Shown piece after piece: positions 8,388 to 17,701 of a stretch of DNA of 64,000 bases (within the stretch, counting starts at the first letter, position 1; the number at the start of each line of letters is the position of its first letter). The notes under the pieces are model-generated. The model saw nothing but the letters and a program-made list of their open reading frames with translations. It was not told the DNA's origin and did not search any database. This DNA is from Polynucleobacter rarus. GTDB lineage: Bacteria > Pseudomonadota > Gammaproteobacteria > Burkholderiales > Burkholderiaceae. Both the position numbers and the translations under genes were made by a program. The stretch covers positions 2,157,955 to 2,221,954 of the forward strand of contig NZ_NTGB01000001.1 in assembly GCF_003072505.1 (NCBI RefSeq). Direction: 5' to 3'.

Positions 8388-10130
8388 TTATTTTTTAGGA
8401 ATAACCGGGCATAACAAGTAGGACTGATGCGCCCCACCAGTGTGTAAGGTTACTTGACCATCAAAAATCTCAGGCGGACGATCTTTTGGATGGTTGTGCG
8501 TGAATGGGCCAACTCCAGTAAATGGGTGTTTCATATTCGACAATTTAGCACCGGTTGCACCAGGATAGACATAATCTTTACCACGCACTGTTAAACCAAT
8601 TCGATAACCTGCTGGAATAACGATACAAGTTGGCAAAATCTCAATATCTAACTCATAAATCTCACCTGGAGTGAGCATTTCGCGCTTCAAGTGTGGATGA
8701 TAAGGGCGATAGGGTTTAGATTTCTCTGCATCCAAGGCGCGGTGCGAAGCTCTTAACCAACCTTGCGCTACCGGTGTATTCGGATCCAGCGCACCTTGGA
8801 AAGTCACTTCCTTCATATTGGCATCAAACAAACGCATAATGATGAACATATCCGCATCTTGCGTACTGGAAGAGACAAATAATTTTGCGGCAAGTTGACC
8901 GGTAATTTCCATGTCTTGATCAGATGGTTGCGTCAAAAAGGTTAAACCTTCAGACAAACCCCGGTACGAAACTTGGGCTGCGGTTTGAGGTGCACTCGTC
9001 TGTAAAGTCTGATTGCTTGCATCAAGGTACATATTAGTCCACTGCGTACTAGCGAGTGGCCAAGAAGTTTCGGCACGAGGGACAAACTTCTCTCCCGGAT
9101 GTCTTACTTGTAAAAAGACTTTTGGTTGGCTTGGCCAATCGTTTTGAACACCTTTTAAGAAGTAATCAAAAAAGCGTTTTTGTAAGCTACGACCATAATC
9201 CGTATAAAAATGGGTCCAATGCTCGATACCGTGCATTTCTAACCATTTATCTTCTGAGGCTGCGTTCAAGAAGCCTTCTACGTTACCCCTGGTGTGCAAT
9301 CCTTGTCCACCCCAGTTGCCTGCGGATAGTAACGGTACCTTGATTTTGCTGTAGTCAGGCGTGCGGCTTTTCCAAAACTCATCATCAAATTCATGTTCAA
9401 AAGTGAGTCCACCAAAATCAAAACGATTTGCGCCAAGCTCTTCAGTTGTTAGGGTTTCAGGGCCAGAGACCCAATCACCAGTTAATTTACTACGGTAACC
9501 ATTTTTACCTAAACCATACTGTACTGACTTCACCTGCATGTCGTACCAATTTTCGATAAAGTTGCAAAGAATACCGCCATGATGTGATAAATCGCGATAA
9601 AAGTCGTTCGCACCTTCCCAAATACAAATTCCGGCTAAGTGCTTTGGTTGCAATGCGGCAACTTGCCACTGGTTCATACCGTAATACGAGATACCATTAA
9701 TCCCGACTTTACCGTTGGACCATGGTTGTACTCCTGCCCAGTCGATACAAGTTGCAAAGTCTTGCGCTTCGCGAGCACTCCAAAGTTCTACATAACCAGG
9801 CGATCTGCCACAACCCCGTGAATCGACCCGAATACAGATATAGCCATCGGGTACCCATTTTTCTGGATCCACGACTTCCCAAGATTGAAATTGATTAGTT
9901 GAACCATCACCCACTTCAGGAAAGGTTTCAATCATTCGATCCCAGCAGGTTTTATAAAGCTGTTCAAAATGGAGGTATTTTGCATAGGGACCATAAGTGA
10001 TAATCACGGGATACTTACCATCCGCAATGGGACGGAAAATATCGGCACGCACTTCAATGCCGTCATCCATGCGAATAGGCACATCCCAATCAACCTTCAT
10101 ACCTGCTCGAATTTCTGTTTTAAAACTCAT
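8388..10130 (-). CDS. CocE/NonD-family alpha/beta hydrolase (peptidase S15-like)
   Basis: 580-residue hydrolase with the N-terminal catalytic domain of the X-Pro dipeptidyl-peptidase/cocaine esterase family and the C-terminal jelly-roll domain (about 380-575, LEIEITGQLAAKLFVSSS-type segment and PAGYRIGLTVRGKDY). The nucleophile is Ser in GISYYG (about 147-152). The strand that carries the catalytic Asp in cocaine esterase (GWxD) reads GNWGGQGLHTRGN here, so the acid must be provided differently. No signal peptide, so cytoplasmic. GGAG lies 5 bp before the ATG. It is flanked by terminator-like hairpins at 10201 and 8305 and is thus probably its own unit. Ester or amide substrates are likely; the actual one is unknown. 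Two paralogues lie at 37802 and 39495. Confidence 0.9.
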   Translation of the reverse strand: MSFKTEIRAGMKVDWDVPIRMDDGIEVRADIFRPIADGKYPVIITYGPYAKYLHFEQLYKTCWDRMIETFPEVGDGSTNQFQSWEVVDPEKWVPDGYICIRVDSRGCGRSPGYVELWSAREAQDFATCIDWAGVQPWSNGKVGINGISYYGMNQWQVAALQPKHLAGICIWEGANDFYRDLSHHGGILCNFIENWYDMQVKSVQYGLGKNGYRSKLTGDWVSGPETLTTEELGANRFDFGGLTFEHEFDDEFWKSRTPDYSKIKVPLLSAGNWGGQGLHTRGNVEGFLNAASEDKWLEMHGIEHWTHFYTDYGRSLQKRFFDYFLKGVQNDWPSQPKVFLQVRHPGEKFVPRAETSWPLASTQWTNMYLDASNQTLQTSAPQTAAQVSYRGLSEGLTFLTQPSDQDMEITGQLAAKLFVSSSTQDADMFIIMRLFDANMKEVTFQGALDPNTPVAQGWLRASHRALDAEKSKPYRPYHPHLKREMLTPGEIYELDIEILPTCIVIPAGYRIGLTVRGKDYVYPGATGAKLSNMKHPFTGVGPFTHNHPKDRPPEIFDGQVTLHTGGAHQSYLLCPVIPKK

Positions 10131-10191
10131 TACATCTCCTTGTTTATTGTTTATTTTTTATTTTCTTTAGAATTTGATTTTAATCAATAGT

Positions 10192-10229
10192 AAAAAAAAA
10201 CCGGAAAAATCATTCAGCGATTTTCCCGG
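10192..10229 (-). terminator. Rho-independent terminator of the amidohydrolase operon
   Basis: CCGG-A-AAAATC (10201-10211) pairs with GATTTT-C-CCGG (10219-10229), one mismatch, 7-nt loop. On the - strand the hairpin is followed by nine T residues (complement of 10192-10200). It lies 18 bp downstream of the stop of the amidohydrolase gene at 10248 and matches a textbook intrinsic terminator. Confidence 0.88.
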
Positions 10230-10247
10230 ATTGATTAACTTACTAAT

Positions 10248-11438
10248 TTAGAAAAAACTTTGTACTTTAAATAACTGCGCTGCATTTAATCCTAAAATTT
10301 GCGCCTTCTCTTTATTTGAGAGTGGTGTATTCAAAATGTGTGTAATAGGGTCATCATTCCAAGGAATTGGTTGATCTGTACCAATCATGACTTGGCTAGC
10401 CCCAACTTCTGCAACTAAATGGCGTAACCCTTCTGGAGTAAAGAGTAATGAGTCAAAATAAATCTGCTTCAGGTATTCCGTTGGCTTTTTCTTGAGCACA
10501 ATATTTGGATTACAGTTAGTTGGTGAGATGAAGCAAGTCACATCCATCCGAGGTGCGTAGGATCCTAAGAATCCTCCGCCATGCGGGGCAAGAATCTTTA
10601 AATTTGGAAACTTATCTAAAGTACCATCAAAAATTAAGTGCTCTAAAGCAATCGTTGTATCAAGCGGATTGCCAATCGTATTTGATAACCAACCATTACC
10701 TTTGAAACGATTTGCTAATTGAGGGGTACTTTGTGGGTGCATAAATAACACTGCACCGAGTTCTTCTGCCTTCGCCAAAACCGGCTCAAACATCGGGTCA
10801 GAAAAATCTGTTTCCAACATTTTTGCCTGAATCGCTGCACCTTTCATCCCCGGCATTTTCATGAGTGCTTCGAGTTGTTTAACAGCTAAGTCTGGAAATT
10901 GCATAGCGATGCAACCAAAAGCAGCAAATCTTCCAGGATGAGCTAAGCAAAGAGCTGTTAAATTTTCGTTATTAATCCGGCAAATCTCGGTCGCGATTTC
11001 TCTTGATTTGTTATACCAAAAGACGTTGACGGATAATATCTGCATATCAATACCCATCGCATCCATCGTATCGAGGCGATACTGTACGGCCTCACGATTA
11101 CTCATTGGGATGTAGTGTTGTGGGCCACCTTTGACAGAAGCATTAATATTGGCTCCTTCACCGGCTAAAGCGACTGCTTCAGGGAAAAAACAGTGAGCAT
11201 GAGTATCTATCGTCGTAATACGTCTACCGTCAATGTAAGTAGGCTTGCGCTTATTACCCATATTAGGATGACGATAGTTGTTTTTAGGATCATTACCAGC
11301 ATCTTTGGTGATGGCCACTAAGCGTTTTTGCTCTTCCGTTAAGGGGTATTGGGCAAAGGCGCTATCTAACATCGCGCAGGAACAAAAAGAGATGCCTGAA
11401 AAAACAGAATTTTTAAGAAATGAACGTCTTGATGTCAT
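10248..11438 (-). CDS. Exported metal-dependent amidohydrolase (amidohydrolase 2 / ACMSD-like)
   Basis: 396 residues. The N-terminus SRRSFLKNSVFSGISFCSCAM resembles a Tat signal (SRRSFLK) with cleavage after SAFA, so it is probably exported folded with its metal. The TIM-barrel part has the metal motif DTHAH (His80, His82), further ligands in LFMHPQS and LAPHGGGF, and the late Asp in MIGTDQP, the pattern of the ACMSD/gamma-resorcylate decarboxylase group that decarboxylates or hydrolyses aromatic or vinylogous acids with Zn or Mn. Shine-Dalgarno GGAG lies 6 bp before ATG. It is the last gene of the run that starts with the GST at 16565. An export signal is uncommon in this family and worth checking; the substrate is unknown. 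Confidence 0.86.
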   Translation of the reverse strand: MTSRRSFLKNSVFSGISFCSCAMLDSAFAQYPLTEEQKRLVAITKDAGNDPKNNYRHPNMGNKRKPTYIDGRRITTIDTHAHCFFPEAVALAGEGANINASVKGGPQHYIPMSNREAVQYRLDTMDAMGIDMQILSVNVFWYNKSREIATEICRINNENLTALCLAHPGRFAAFGCIAMQFPDLAVKQLEALMKMPGMKGAAIQAKMLETDFSDPMFEPVLAKAEELGAVLFMHPQSTPQLANRFKGNGWLSNTIGNPLDTTIALEHLIFDGTLDKFPNLKILAPHGGGFLGSYAPRMDVTCFISPTNCNPNIVLKKKPTEYLKQIYFDSLLFTPEGLRHLVAEVGASQVMIGTDQPIPWNDDPITHILNTPLSNKEKAQILGLNAAQLFKVQSFF

Positions 11439-11560
11439 GTTGTCTCCATGATAGTTATAGTTAGTAATGCAAAAGTTTTACTCAAACCATCTTAATCAAT
11501 TCAATATAAGGTGATATAGGGGTTTTTACTCAGTTTAAAAAAATAGAATCATCCTAGTTT

Positions 11561-12124
11561 TCAGTCTTCCGGCATAATCATGCCGCCTTCCGGTACTTGC
11601 AGACGAATCGCATTCAGAATCATTGATACAAAACCAAAATAACCCGCTGTCGCTAGAATATCTAGCACTGTGATTTCACCAAAGCGAGACTTCGCTTTAT
11701 CAAACGTTGGATCAGTGATTTCACCATCGTTCAGTAACTCAGTCACAAAATCAAACACGATCGTTTCATCTTCAGTGAGTCCCTCTGGACGCTGACGTCG
11801 ACCAATCGCCTCAATTTTGTCATCCGCAAAACCAAGTCCTTTGAGAATCATGCCATGCGCATGCCACTCGTATCTTGCTTTAAAAAATCTCGCTACCATC
11901 AAAATCATCATTTCTCGGATTGTGTCTGGCAAACTACTCTCAAAGCGGACACTGTCCCCTAATTGACTGACCCGATCGGCGAGTGTTGGATTACGCAGGA
12001 GCGCCCCGAAAGGTCCACGAATCCCTTTACGCGGTCCATTAACGAGTTTGTCATAAACAACTTTTTGTTCTGGTGATAAAGATTCAACCGGTAAGTGTGG
12101 AAATCTAGGTGTTGTATTTGTCAT
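11561..12124 (-). CDS. Carboxymuconolactone decarboxylase-family protein
   Basis: 187-residue all-helical CMD/AhpD-fold protein. The core helix reads MILMVARFFKARYEWHAHG (about 71-89), matching the EWxxH version of the family rather than the CxxC peroxidase version, so it is unlikely to be an AhpD-type thiol reductase. Members of this sort are often found with aromatic or lactone degradation genes but few have proven activities. It lies 22 bp after the Bug receptor gene and 122 bp before the amidohydrolase gene, all on the - strand. Start ATG at 12124 has only a weak ribosome site. Confidence 0.82.
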   Translation of the reverse strand: MTNTTPRFPHLPVESLSPEQKVVYDKLVNGPRKGIRGPFGALLRNPTLADRVSQLGDSVRFESSLPDTIREMMILMVARFFKARYEWHAHGMILKGLGFADDKIEAIGRRQRPEGLTEDETIVFDFVTELLNDGEITDPTFDKAKSRFGEITVLDILATAGYFGFVSMILNAIRLQVPEGGMIMPED

Positions 12125-12146
12125 GTGTTGAACTTTCGTTTTTCAT

Positions 12147-13151
12147 TTAAGAGGGTTGAATATTTAATTTCTGTAATATCTCGGAATATCTTTTGACATC
12201 TTCTCGAAGTAGTTTTGCCATCTGCTCTGGTGTACCACCATCCGGTACATAGCCTGCTACGGAGTTTGTTAGAGTTTGTTTTAGTGTTGGTTGTTGAAGA
12301 ACTTTTGTGAATTCCTTATTCAAGCGCTCAACAATGGGTTTCGGTAAATTAGCGGGACCAAACAACCCCATCCAAGTCCCCTGAAATACCATATCTTTAA
12401 TGCCAACTTCTGCCATCGTCGGCGTATCGGGTAACTCTGGAAGCCGTTTTTCGCCAGTAAAACCAATCGCACGTAACTTACCACTTCGAATAAATGGCAT
12501 CACAATCCCAGGTGGCATGATTGCAACTTGTACTTCTCCTCCAACTAATGCGTTTAAGGAAGGCGCACTGCCTTTGTAGGGCACATGCAACATATGGGTA
12601 CCTGTCTTTTGGTTAAACAGTTCACTAGCAATATGAATCGTGTTGCCAACTCCAGGAGAACTATAGGCAACGGATTGATTCGATTTTTTTTCGTAAGCAA
12701 TAAATTCTTGCACTGTTTTCACCGGCAGAGAAGGGTGGACTACCATGACAAAACCAACACCTTGCATGATGCAGGTAATCGGTGTGAAATCTTTTAAAAC
12801 ATCATATTTAATATCTTTATAGATACTAGGATTGAGTGCAAAAGAAGCTGTCACTGCTAGTAATGTGTAACCATCAGGGTTTGCTTTAGCAACCAAATCA
12901 CTACCAATCATGCCATTGGCACCGGCACGATTATCAATCAAGATTGTTTGACCAAGATTTTCAAGTAAGGCTTGGCTTATCGGCCTCAGAGCAACGTCGA
13001 GCGTACCGCCAGCGGCAAATGGCACAATCACCTTAATCGGCTGAGATGGGTATTTACTGATATCTGATTGGGCGTTGGCATTCAGCAATGGGTAGCCAAG
13101 GGCTAAAGCGCTGGCGCGCAGAACGCCCCGTCGTAATCGAAAATTCGGCAT
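12147..13151 (-). CDS. Bug/TctC-family periplasmic tricarboxylate-type receptor
   Basis: 334 residues. Signal sequence about 1-27 (RRGVLRASALALGYPLLNANA, Tat-like twin Arg). Mature protein starts with the family strand KVIVPFAAGGTLDVALRP in which the GG-loop and Asp contact the carboxylate ligand, followed by IDNRAGANGMIGSD and LHVPYKGSAPSLNALVGGEVQ. The ATG directly follows the stop of the cupin gene (TAAATG), so the two are co-translated. No TctA/TctB membrane genes are nearby. Likely ligand: an organic acid that this operon degrades; not predictable further. Confidence 0.92.
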   Translation of the reverse strand: MPNFRLRRGVLRASALALGYPLLNANAQSDISKYPSQPIKVIVPFAAGGTLDVALRPISQALLENLGQTILIDNRAGANGMIGSDLVAKANPDGYTLLAVTASFALNPSIYKDIKYDVLKDFTPITCIMQGVGFVMVVHPSLPVKTVQEFIAYEKKSNQSVAYSSPGVGNTIHIASELFNQKTGTHMLHVPYKGSAPSLNALVGGEVQVAIMPPGIVMPFIRSGKLRAIGFTGEKRLPELPDTPTMAEVGIKDMVFQGTWMGLFGPANLPKPIVERLNKEFTKVLQQPTLKQTLTNSVAGYVPDGGTPEQMAKLLREDVKRYSEILQKLNIQPS

Positions 13152-13748
13152 TTATTGCCCCTCTGGTTCAACACCAATGGTAAATTTCCAGCCCATACTT
13201 TGTAACTTCTCAACCATGCCTTGGCCATATTTTTGAGCAATATTCTCAGCAGTTTGTGGCACACGATCGACATCATCAAATTCTTCGCGCTTACCCTGAA
13301 TGATGACCATTAAATGGGCATCTTCATTTGATCGGTTAATAAACCGTCTCGTGACACCCTTAGGCATCGCTACTAAATCTAAGTGCTCAAGAATAATGGA
13401 CTCTTCACCGAAATCACCCCACTGAATTTCCCAACGACCAGTAAGCGCCATGAAGGTTTCTTCCGTGTTGTAATGCACGTGTAACCCAGGACCTTGATTT
13501 GGTGGACAGGTAGCAATCCCTAAACGAAACACGCCCGCTTCACCACCCGTCACAGCTGGCTTCGGAGATAGTTGACCTGGCAGAGGACCCGGTGACATTA
13601 CATTACGCGTGGTCTTTGCCATAATCATTTCTAATACTTCTGGCGGGATACCCTTTTCTTCTAAGTGGTGTTTTTTGACAGGCACGATTTCATTAAAGCG
13701 TGCAATTTGTTTTTTCATTTCTTCTTGGGTTGGGGTCCATCTTTGCAT
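13152..13748 (-). CDS. Cupin-domain protein
   Basis: 198 residues with a single central cupin barrel (about 70-155). Motif 1 reads GLHVHYNTEETFMALTGRWE, giving two His and a Glu as metal ligands, and motif 2 contains LVAMPKGVTRRFIN, in which the usual His is replaced by Thr/Arg-rich sequence. It could be a dioxygenase, an isomerase or a ligand-binding protein. GGAG precedes the ATG by about 7 bp. Its stop abuts the Bug receptor start, and the alpha/beta hydrolase gene lies 61 bp upstream, so all belong to one operon. Function unassigned. Confidence 0.82.
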   Translation of the reverse strand: MQRWTPTQEEMKKQIARFNEIVPVKKHHLEEKGIPPEVLEMIMAKTTRNVMSPGPLPGQLSPKPAVTGGEAGVFRLGIATCPPNQGPGLHVHYNTEETFMALTGRWEIQWGDFGEESIILEHLDLVAMPKGVTRRFINRSNEDAHLMVIIQGKREEFDDVDRVPQTAENIAQKYGQGMVEKLQSMGWKFTIGVEPEGQ

Positions 13749-13809
13749 ATCTTTGTCTCCTCAATTTTGATGTTTTTTATTTTTACTACTGGTATTTATT
13801 GAATTTCAA

Positions 13810-14712
13810 TCAACTACCCTTACTACTAAAAAATTGCTTCATGACTTGTACGCTCTCTTTTAACGCGTCGAGTGCCGGTTGCAGACTTCCAGTCCACATT
13901 AAAAAACCATGCGGCAAGTTAGGGTAAGTAACCATTTGTGCATCAACTCCAATCGCATCTAATTGGTCAGCTAATTTTTGAGTATCAGTAATCAGTGGAT
14001 CATCAGCCCCGACACCTTGCCAAATGGGTGGCAAACCTGCAACACTCGCCAAAAGTGGCGTTGCTGCTTGATCGTCTAAGGCTCTACTCGGCCCTAAATA
14101 CTGTTTCCATACCCACTGTGAGTATTCTCTGGCTTTAGGTTTAAAACCACCCGCATTACTGTAGAACAAAATCAAGCCAGCTAACTCATTCTTCTTTTGA
14201 TCTCGCAGTGCTTGAGCAGTGCTGAGTGCAATCGTTGCTCCAGCAGACTCGCCAAATAAGACCGGTTGACCATGAATGCCCAGGCTCGTCTGTTGTGCCT
14301 TTAAGTATTCCACGACAGCAATCACTTCATTACGCTGTACTGGAAAGTGAAAATCTGGCGCGCGGCGATAATCAATGCCACATACTACACAACCACTTTC
14401 AAGCGCTAAGGTGCGCATAGTGCGGGCGTGAGAGTCGAGTGACCCAGCCCAAAATCCTGCGCCGCGAATAAAGATTAAATAATTGCTAGGTGCCCCCAAA
14501 GATGGATAGACTAATCGAATTGGAATATCCCCGACGGGTCCCGCAATGAATCGGTCCTCAATTTTCGCCACTTCTGGCAAATTTTGATTGAGTGTCTTGA
14601 AATACTCGTCTTGCTGCAAACGAGCTTGGTCAAGCGGTTGAGTAAGCGGATCAGCTGACTTCACACCAGTTAACGCTTGGGCATTTGCTGCCTCTTTATA
14701 AGTCGTAAACAT
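13810..14712 (-). CDS. Alpha/beta hydrolase, HSL-like with altered oxyanion motif
   Basis: 300-residue cytoplasmic esterase-like protein. The nucleophile elbow is GESAGA (about 155-160), the acid is in GADDPLITD (about 237-245) and the His in LPHGFLMW (about 268-275), an order and spacing typical of the hormone-sensitive-lipase family. The oxyanion-hole motif that is HGGG(F/W) in this family reads IRGAGFWAGS here (about 82-91), so the backbone-amide hole may be kept but the leading His is gone. Start supported by GGAG 5 bp before ATG. Lies between the cupin and enolase-superfamily genes; probably hydrolyses an ester intermediate of the same pathway. Confidence 0.87.
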   Translation of the reverse strand: MFTTYKEAANAQALTGVKSADPLTQPLDQARLQQDEYFKTLNQNLPEVAKIEDRFIAGPVGDIPIRLVYPSLGAPSNYLIFIRGAGFWAGSLDSHARTMRTLALESGCVVCGIDYRRAPDFHFPVQRNEVIAVVEYLKAQQTSLGIHGQPVLFGESAGATIALSTAQALRDQKKNELAGLILFYSNAGGFKPKAREYSQWVWKQYLGPSRALDDQAATPLLASVAGLPPIWQGVGADDPLITDTQKLADQLDAIGVDAQMVTYPNLPHGFLMWTGSLQPALDALKESVQVMKQFFSSKGS

Positions 14713-14758
14713 AAGTCTCCATTTTTAAAATACTTTTTAACAAACGACTACATCATCT

Positions 14759-15925
14759 TTAGTTGTTAATAGTTTGCATCAGACTAAAGAGTTGATTCTG
14801 CCCTTCAAAACCAATTCCGGGTCGATCCGACAAATTGATAAAACCTTCCGTCACAATCGAATCATCCGCAAACCCAGCAAATGCTCCAAACACATCTGGA
14901 TATGCTTCGCACCCACCTAGACCAAAGCCAGCAACAATAGCAAGAGTCATTAAATTACCACCGTGGGGGAAAACTTGAGATCTGGCCCATTTTCTTTCAG
15001 CCATCATTTCTAAAGTTCTAGAAAACTGGGTAATACCGTAGGACTGAGGCACATCAATTTGGATAATATCCCGATCACTGCGCAGACCACCAAACTGAAT
15101 CAAATTACGTATATCTTGGGTCGAAAATAAGTTTTCTGCTGTCGCAATCGGGGCTTCATAAAAACCACATAACTCTGCCAATAGCGCATAGTCTAGTGGA
15201 TCAGTTGGCTCTTCTAACCAACGTAGACCATAAGGAGCAAGCGCTTTAGTATAAGTAAGCGCACTCTCACGTTGCCAAGCTGCATTGGCATCCACAGCAA
15301 TACTATTGGCTGAACCCATTACTTCAATTGCGGCATCTAATCTTAATAAATCCTCTTTGAGTGGAGCGCCACCGACTTTTACTTTCATGACGGTATAGCC
15401 TTCATCTTTACGACGCTGGATTTCTTCTTTTAGCTCAGGTATTCCTTTACCAGGCGCGTACCAACCACCACCAACATAACAAGGCACTTTGGTCGGAATC
15501 TTACCTTGATTAAAGCGCTCAGCTAAAACAGCGTACAGGGGCTTATCAGCAACCTTAGCCACTAAATCCCAAACGGCTACTTCGATCGTACCGATTGGCA
15601 CAGATCGTTCAGAATGTCCGCCTGGTTTTTCACGTAGCATCATTCTGGCAAAAATTTTCGCTGGATCAAAGTTCACGCCACTAGCGTCCAATAACTCATC
15701 CGGACTAGCGCTTAAAATTCTAGGGATTAAACGGGAGCGCATTTGTGCGCCGCAGGCATAACGTCCAGTTGAATTGAATGCATACCCAATTAAAGGTTTG
15801 CCATTGCGCATCACGTCAGAAATAACTGCCACCACAGAAGTTGTCATTTCACTAAAGTCAAAGACGGAATTACGTAAGGAGGACTTTAAAGGAATGGCAA
15901 TTTCTCGAATATCGACTATCTTCAT
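14759..15925 (-). CDS. Mandelate racemase/muconate-lactonizing enzyme family protein
   Basis: 388 residues, enolase superfamily. N-terminal capping domain about 1-125, then the barrel with base KVK (181-183), metal ligands Asp212 (VDANAAW), Glu238/239 (LEEPTDP), Glu264 (TAENLF), and a His at 321 (FPHGGN). The KxK base with a late His is more like dehydratases or MR-type enzymes of acid sugars than MLE (which has a second Lys). It probably removes a proton alpha to a carboxylate. 10 bp upstream ends the GST gene, and the esterase gene follows. Substrate cannot be fixed from sequence. Confidence 0.9.
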   Translation of the reverse strand: MKIVDIREIAIPLKSSLRNSVFDFSEMTTSVVAVISDVMRNGKPLIGYAFNSTGRYACGAQMRSRLIPRILSASPDELLDASGVNFDPAKIFARMMLREKPGGHSERSVPIGTIEVAVWDLVAKVADKPLYAVLAERFNQGKIPTKVPCYVGGGWYAPGKGIPELKEEIQRRKDEGYTVMKVKVGGAPLKEDLLRLDAAIEVMGSANSIAVDANAAWQRESALTYTKALAPYGLRWLEEPTDPLDYALLAELCGFYEAPIATAENLFSTQDIRNLIQFGGLRSDRDIIQIDVPQSYGITQFSRTLEMMAERKWARSQVFPHGGNLMTLAIVAGFGLGGCEAYPDVFGAFAGFADDSIVTEGFINLSDRPGIGFEGQNQLFSLMQTINN

Positions 15926-15935
15926 AAAACTCTTC

Positions 15936-16565
15936 TTAATTCAATGGATCAGATGAATATTTGATAAAACCAGGGCGTTGTTTCACTTCTTGGTACCAGC
16001 GATCCACATTCGGAAAACTTGGTCGCTCAATTGGTATATTGAACCAACGATAGGCAACTAACGCAACTGGAATATCTGCTAACGTAAATTGATCACAGGC
16101 CACATATTTGAATTTACCAAGTTGCTCTTCCAAAATAGTTAGGACCTTAATCATGAGTTGGCGCGCGTTTTCAAGTTCTTGAGGATTACGCTCCGCCAGA
16201 GGTGTTCTCACATAGCCCCAAAATAATGTTCTCATTGGTGGCCAGCAGACGGTGTTGTACCAGTCATGCCACTGTTCAATCTTCGCCTGAATCAAAGGAT
16301 CTGTCGGAAACACTTGCCCACTTGTGTCATGCTTTTTAGCCAAGTAACGCATAATAGTATGGGACTCCCAAAGGATGAACCCATTGTCATCAATCATGGG
16401 CACTAAGCCATTGGGATTTTTTTGTAAATAATCGGCCGATTTATTCACGCCGAATTGCAAACCCGCATCAATACGTTGAAATGGAATCGCAAGTTCTTCA
16501 TTAGTCCATAAAACTTTTTGGACATTTATTGAGTTCAGACGCCCCCAAAGGATTAATTCATCCAT
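15936..16565 (-). CDS. Glutathione S-transferase family protein
   Basis: 209 residues. Thioredoxin-like N-terminal half with LWGRLNSINVQKVLW (residues 6-20, Ser as likely glutathione-activating residue) and the gamma-Glu binding stretch GFILWESHTIMRYL (about 62-75); helical C-terminal half to the end (FTLADIPVA motif around 163). This is the theta/zeta-like bacterial group, often used for dehalogenation or isomerisation steps. GGAG lies 7 bp before the ATG. It is the first gene of the - strand catabolic operon and diverges from the Bug receptor at 16643. Confidence 0.9.
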   Translation of the reverse strand: MDELILWGRLNSINVQKVLWTNEELAIPFQRIDAGLQFGVNKSADYLQKNPNGLVPMIDDNGFILWESHTIMRYLAKKHDTSGQVFPTDPLIQAKIEQWHDWYNTVCWPPMRTLFWGYVRTPLAERNPQELENARQLMIKVLTILEEQLGKFKYVACDQFTLADIPVALVAYRWFNIPIERPSFPNVDRWYQEVKQRPGFIKYSSDPLN

Positions 16566-16642
16566 TTATATCTCCATATTTGTTATTTATACTAATATGA
16601 TAGACGATATAGAAGAGTATTTACTATTTTTAGGAGCTTCAG

Positions 16643-17650
16643 ATGATCTTTCGAGTGCAGGGTATAAAAAAAATATTACCCTTAGTTTTTTTTCAATTAT
16701 TTTGGTTGATTCCAACGACTGCCCAAAGCCAATCTGCAAGTTCTAACTCCGTAAGCTATCCAGATAAAGTGGTTCGAATTATTGTGCCATTTGCGCCTGG
16801 TGGTCCCTCAGATATTATTGCTAGGCTCCTCTCCCAAAAACTCTCCGAAAACTCTGGTAAATCCTTTATTGTCGAAAACAAACCCGGTGGTGCCGCCAAT
16901 ATCGGCGCTGCACAAGTTGCTAAATCAGCACCCGATGGTTATACCTTATTACTCATGAGTAGTGCCTACGTCATCAACCCATCTTTGTATGAAAATCCAG
17001 GCTTTCATCCATTAAAAGATTTTGCACCCGTAGCAATGCCTGTCAGTTCACCGAATGTGCTCGTTGCAAGCCCTGATTTTGCTGCGAAAAACTTTAAAGA
17101 TTTCATCGCATTTGCCAAAGCCAATCCAGGCAAGATTGATTATGCAACTCCTGGCAATGGAACTGGTCCGCACCTCAGTATGGAATTATTAAAGATTCGT
17201 GGCAACTTGGATATGAAACACATTCCATACAACGGTGGTGGTCCTGCTTTGCAAGCGGTATTGGGTCATCAGGTACCTGTCGGATTTTCTGCATTGCCGC
17301 CAGCCATGGCACAGATCAATGCAGGCAAACTCATTCCCCTAGCGATTACGAGTAAAGTACGTTTTACAAGCATCCCGAATGTACCAACCATTAGTGAAGC
17401 TGGCTTTCCTGAGTTTGAAGGCGATACCCAGCAATTTATATCCGCTCCCGCAGGTACTCCAAAAGCCATTGTGAATTACCTGAATCAGGAAATTACAAAG
17501 ATTGTGCAAGAGCCAGTGATGCGCGAAAAACTAGTTGGTTTAGGCTATATTATTCTTACTCCAACACCTGAACAAACAACCCAGATTATTCAACAAGAAG
17601 TGGATAAGTGGGCTAAGGTGGTCAAAGTAGGTAATATCAAACCTGATTAA
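16643..17650 (+). CDS. Bug/TctC-family periplasmic receptor
   Basis: 335 residues with a Sec signal (about 1-29, ending TTAQSQ). Ligand loop VPFAPGGPSDIIAR (about 48-61), VENKPGGAANIGAA and HIPYNGGGPALQAVLGHQV are all canonical. Shine-Dalgarno TAGGAG lies 6 bp before the ATG. It is the only + strand gene of the first catabolic island and shares the 77-bp divergent region 16566-16642 with the GST-led operon, which suggests joint control. No permease genes adjoin. Confidence 0.92.
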   Translation: MIFRVQGIKKILPLVFFQLFWLIPTTAQSQSASSNSVSYPDKVVRIIVPFAPGGPSDIIARLLSQKLSENSGKSFIVENKPGGAANIGAAQVAKSAPDGYTLLLMSSAYVINPSLYENPGFHPLKDFAPVAMPVSSPNVLVASPDFAAKNFKDFIAFAKANPGKIDYATPGNGTGPHLSMELLKIRGNLDMKHIPYNGGGPALQAVLGHQVPVGFSALPPAMAQINAGKLIPLAITSKVRFTSIPNVPTISEAGFPEFEGDTQQFISAPAGTPKAIVNYLNQEITKIVQEPVMREKLVGLGYIILTPTPEQTTQIIQQEVDKWAKVVKVGNIKPD

Positions 17651-17701
17651 GTCATTGTAAAACTGGACTAGTCTATTTACTTAAATCTAAAGAGGTAATT
17701 C

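Noticed and set aside
11561..12124. Missing CxxC in the carboxymuconolactone decarboxylase-family protein
   Set aside because: Many family members carry the EWxxH form without cysteines, so this is ordinary variation, not a lost active site.
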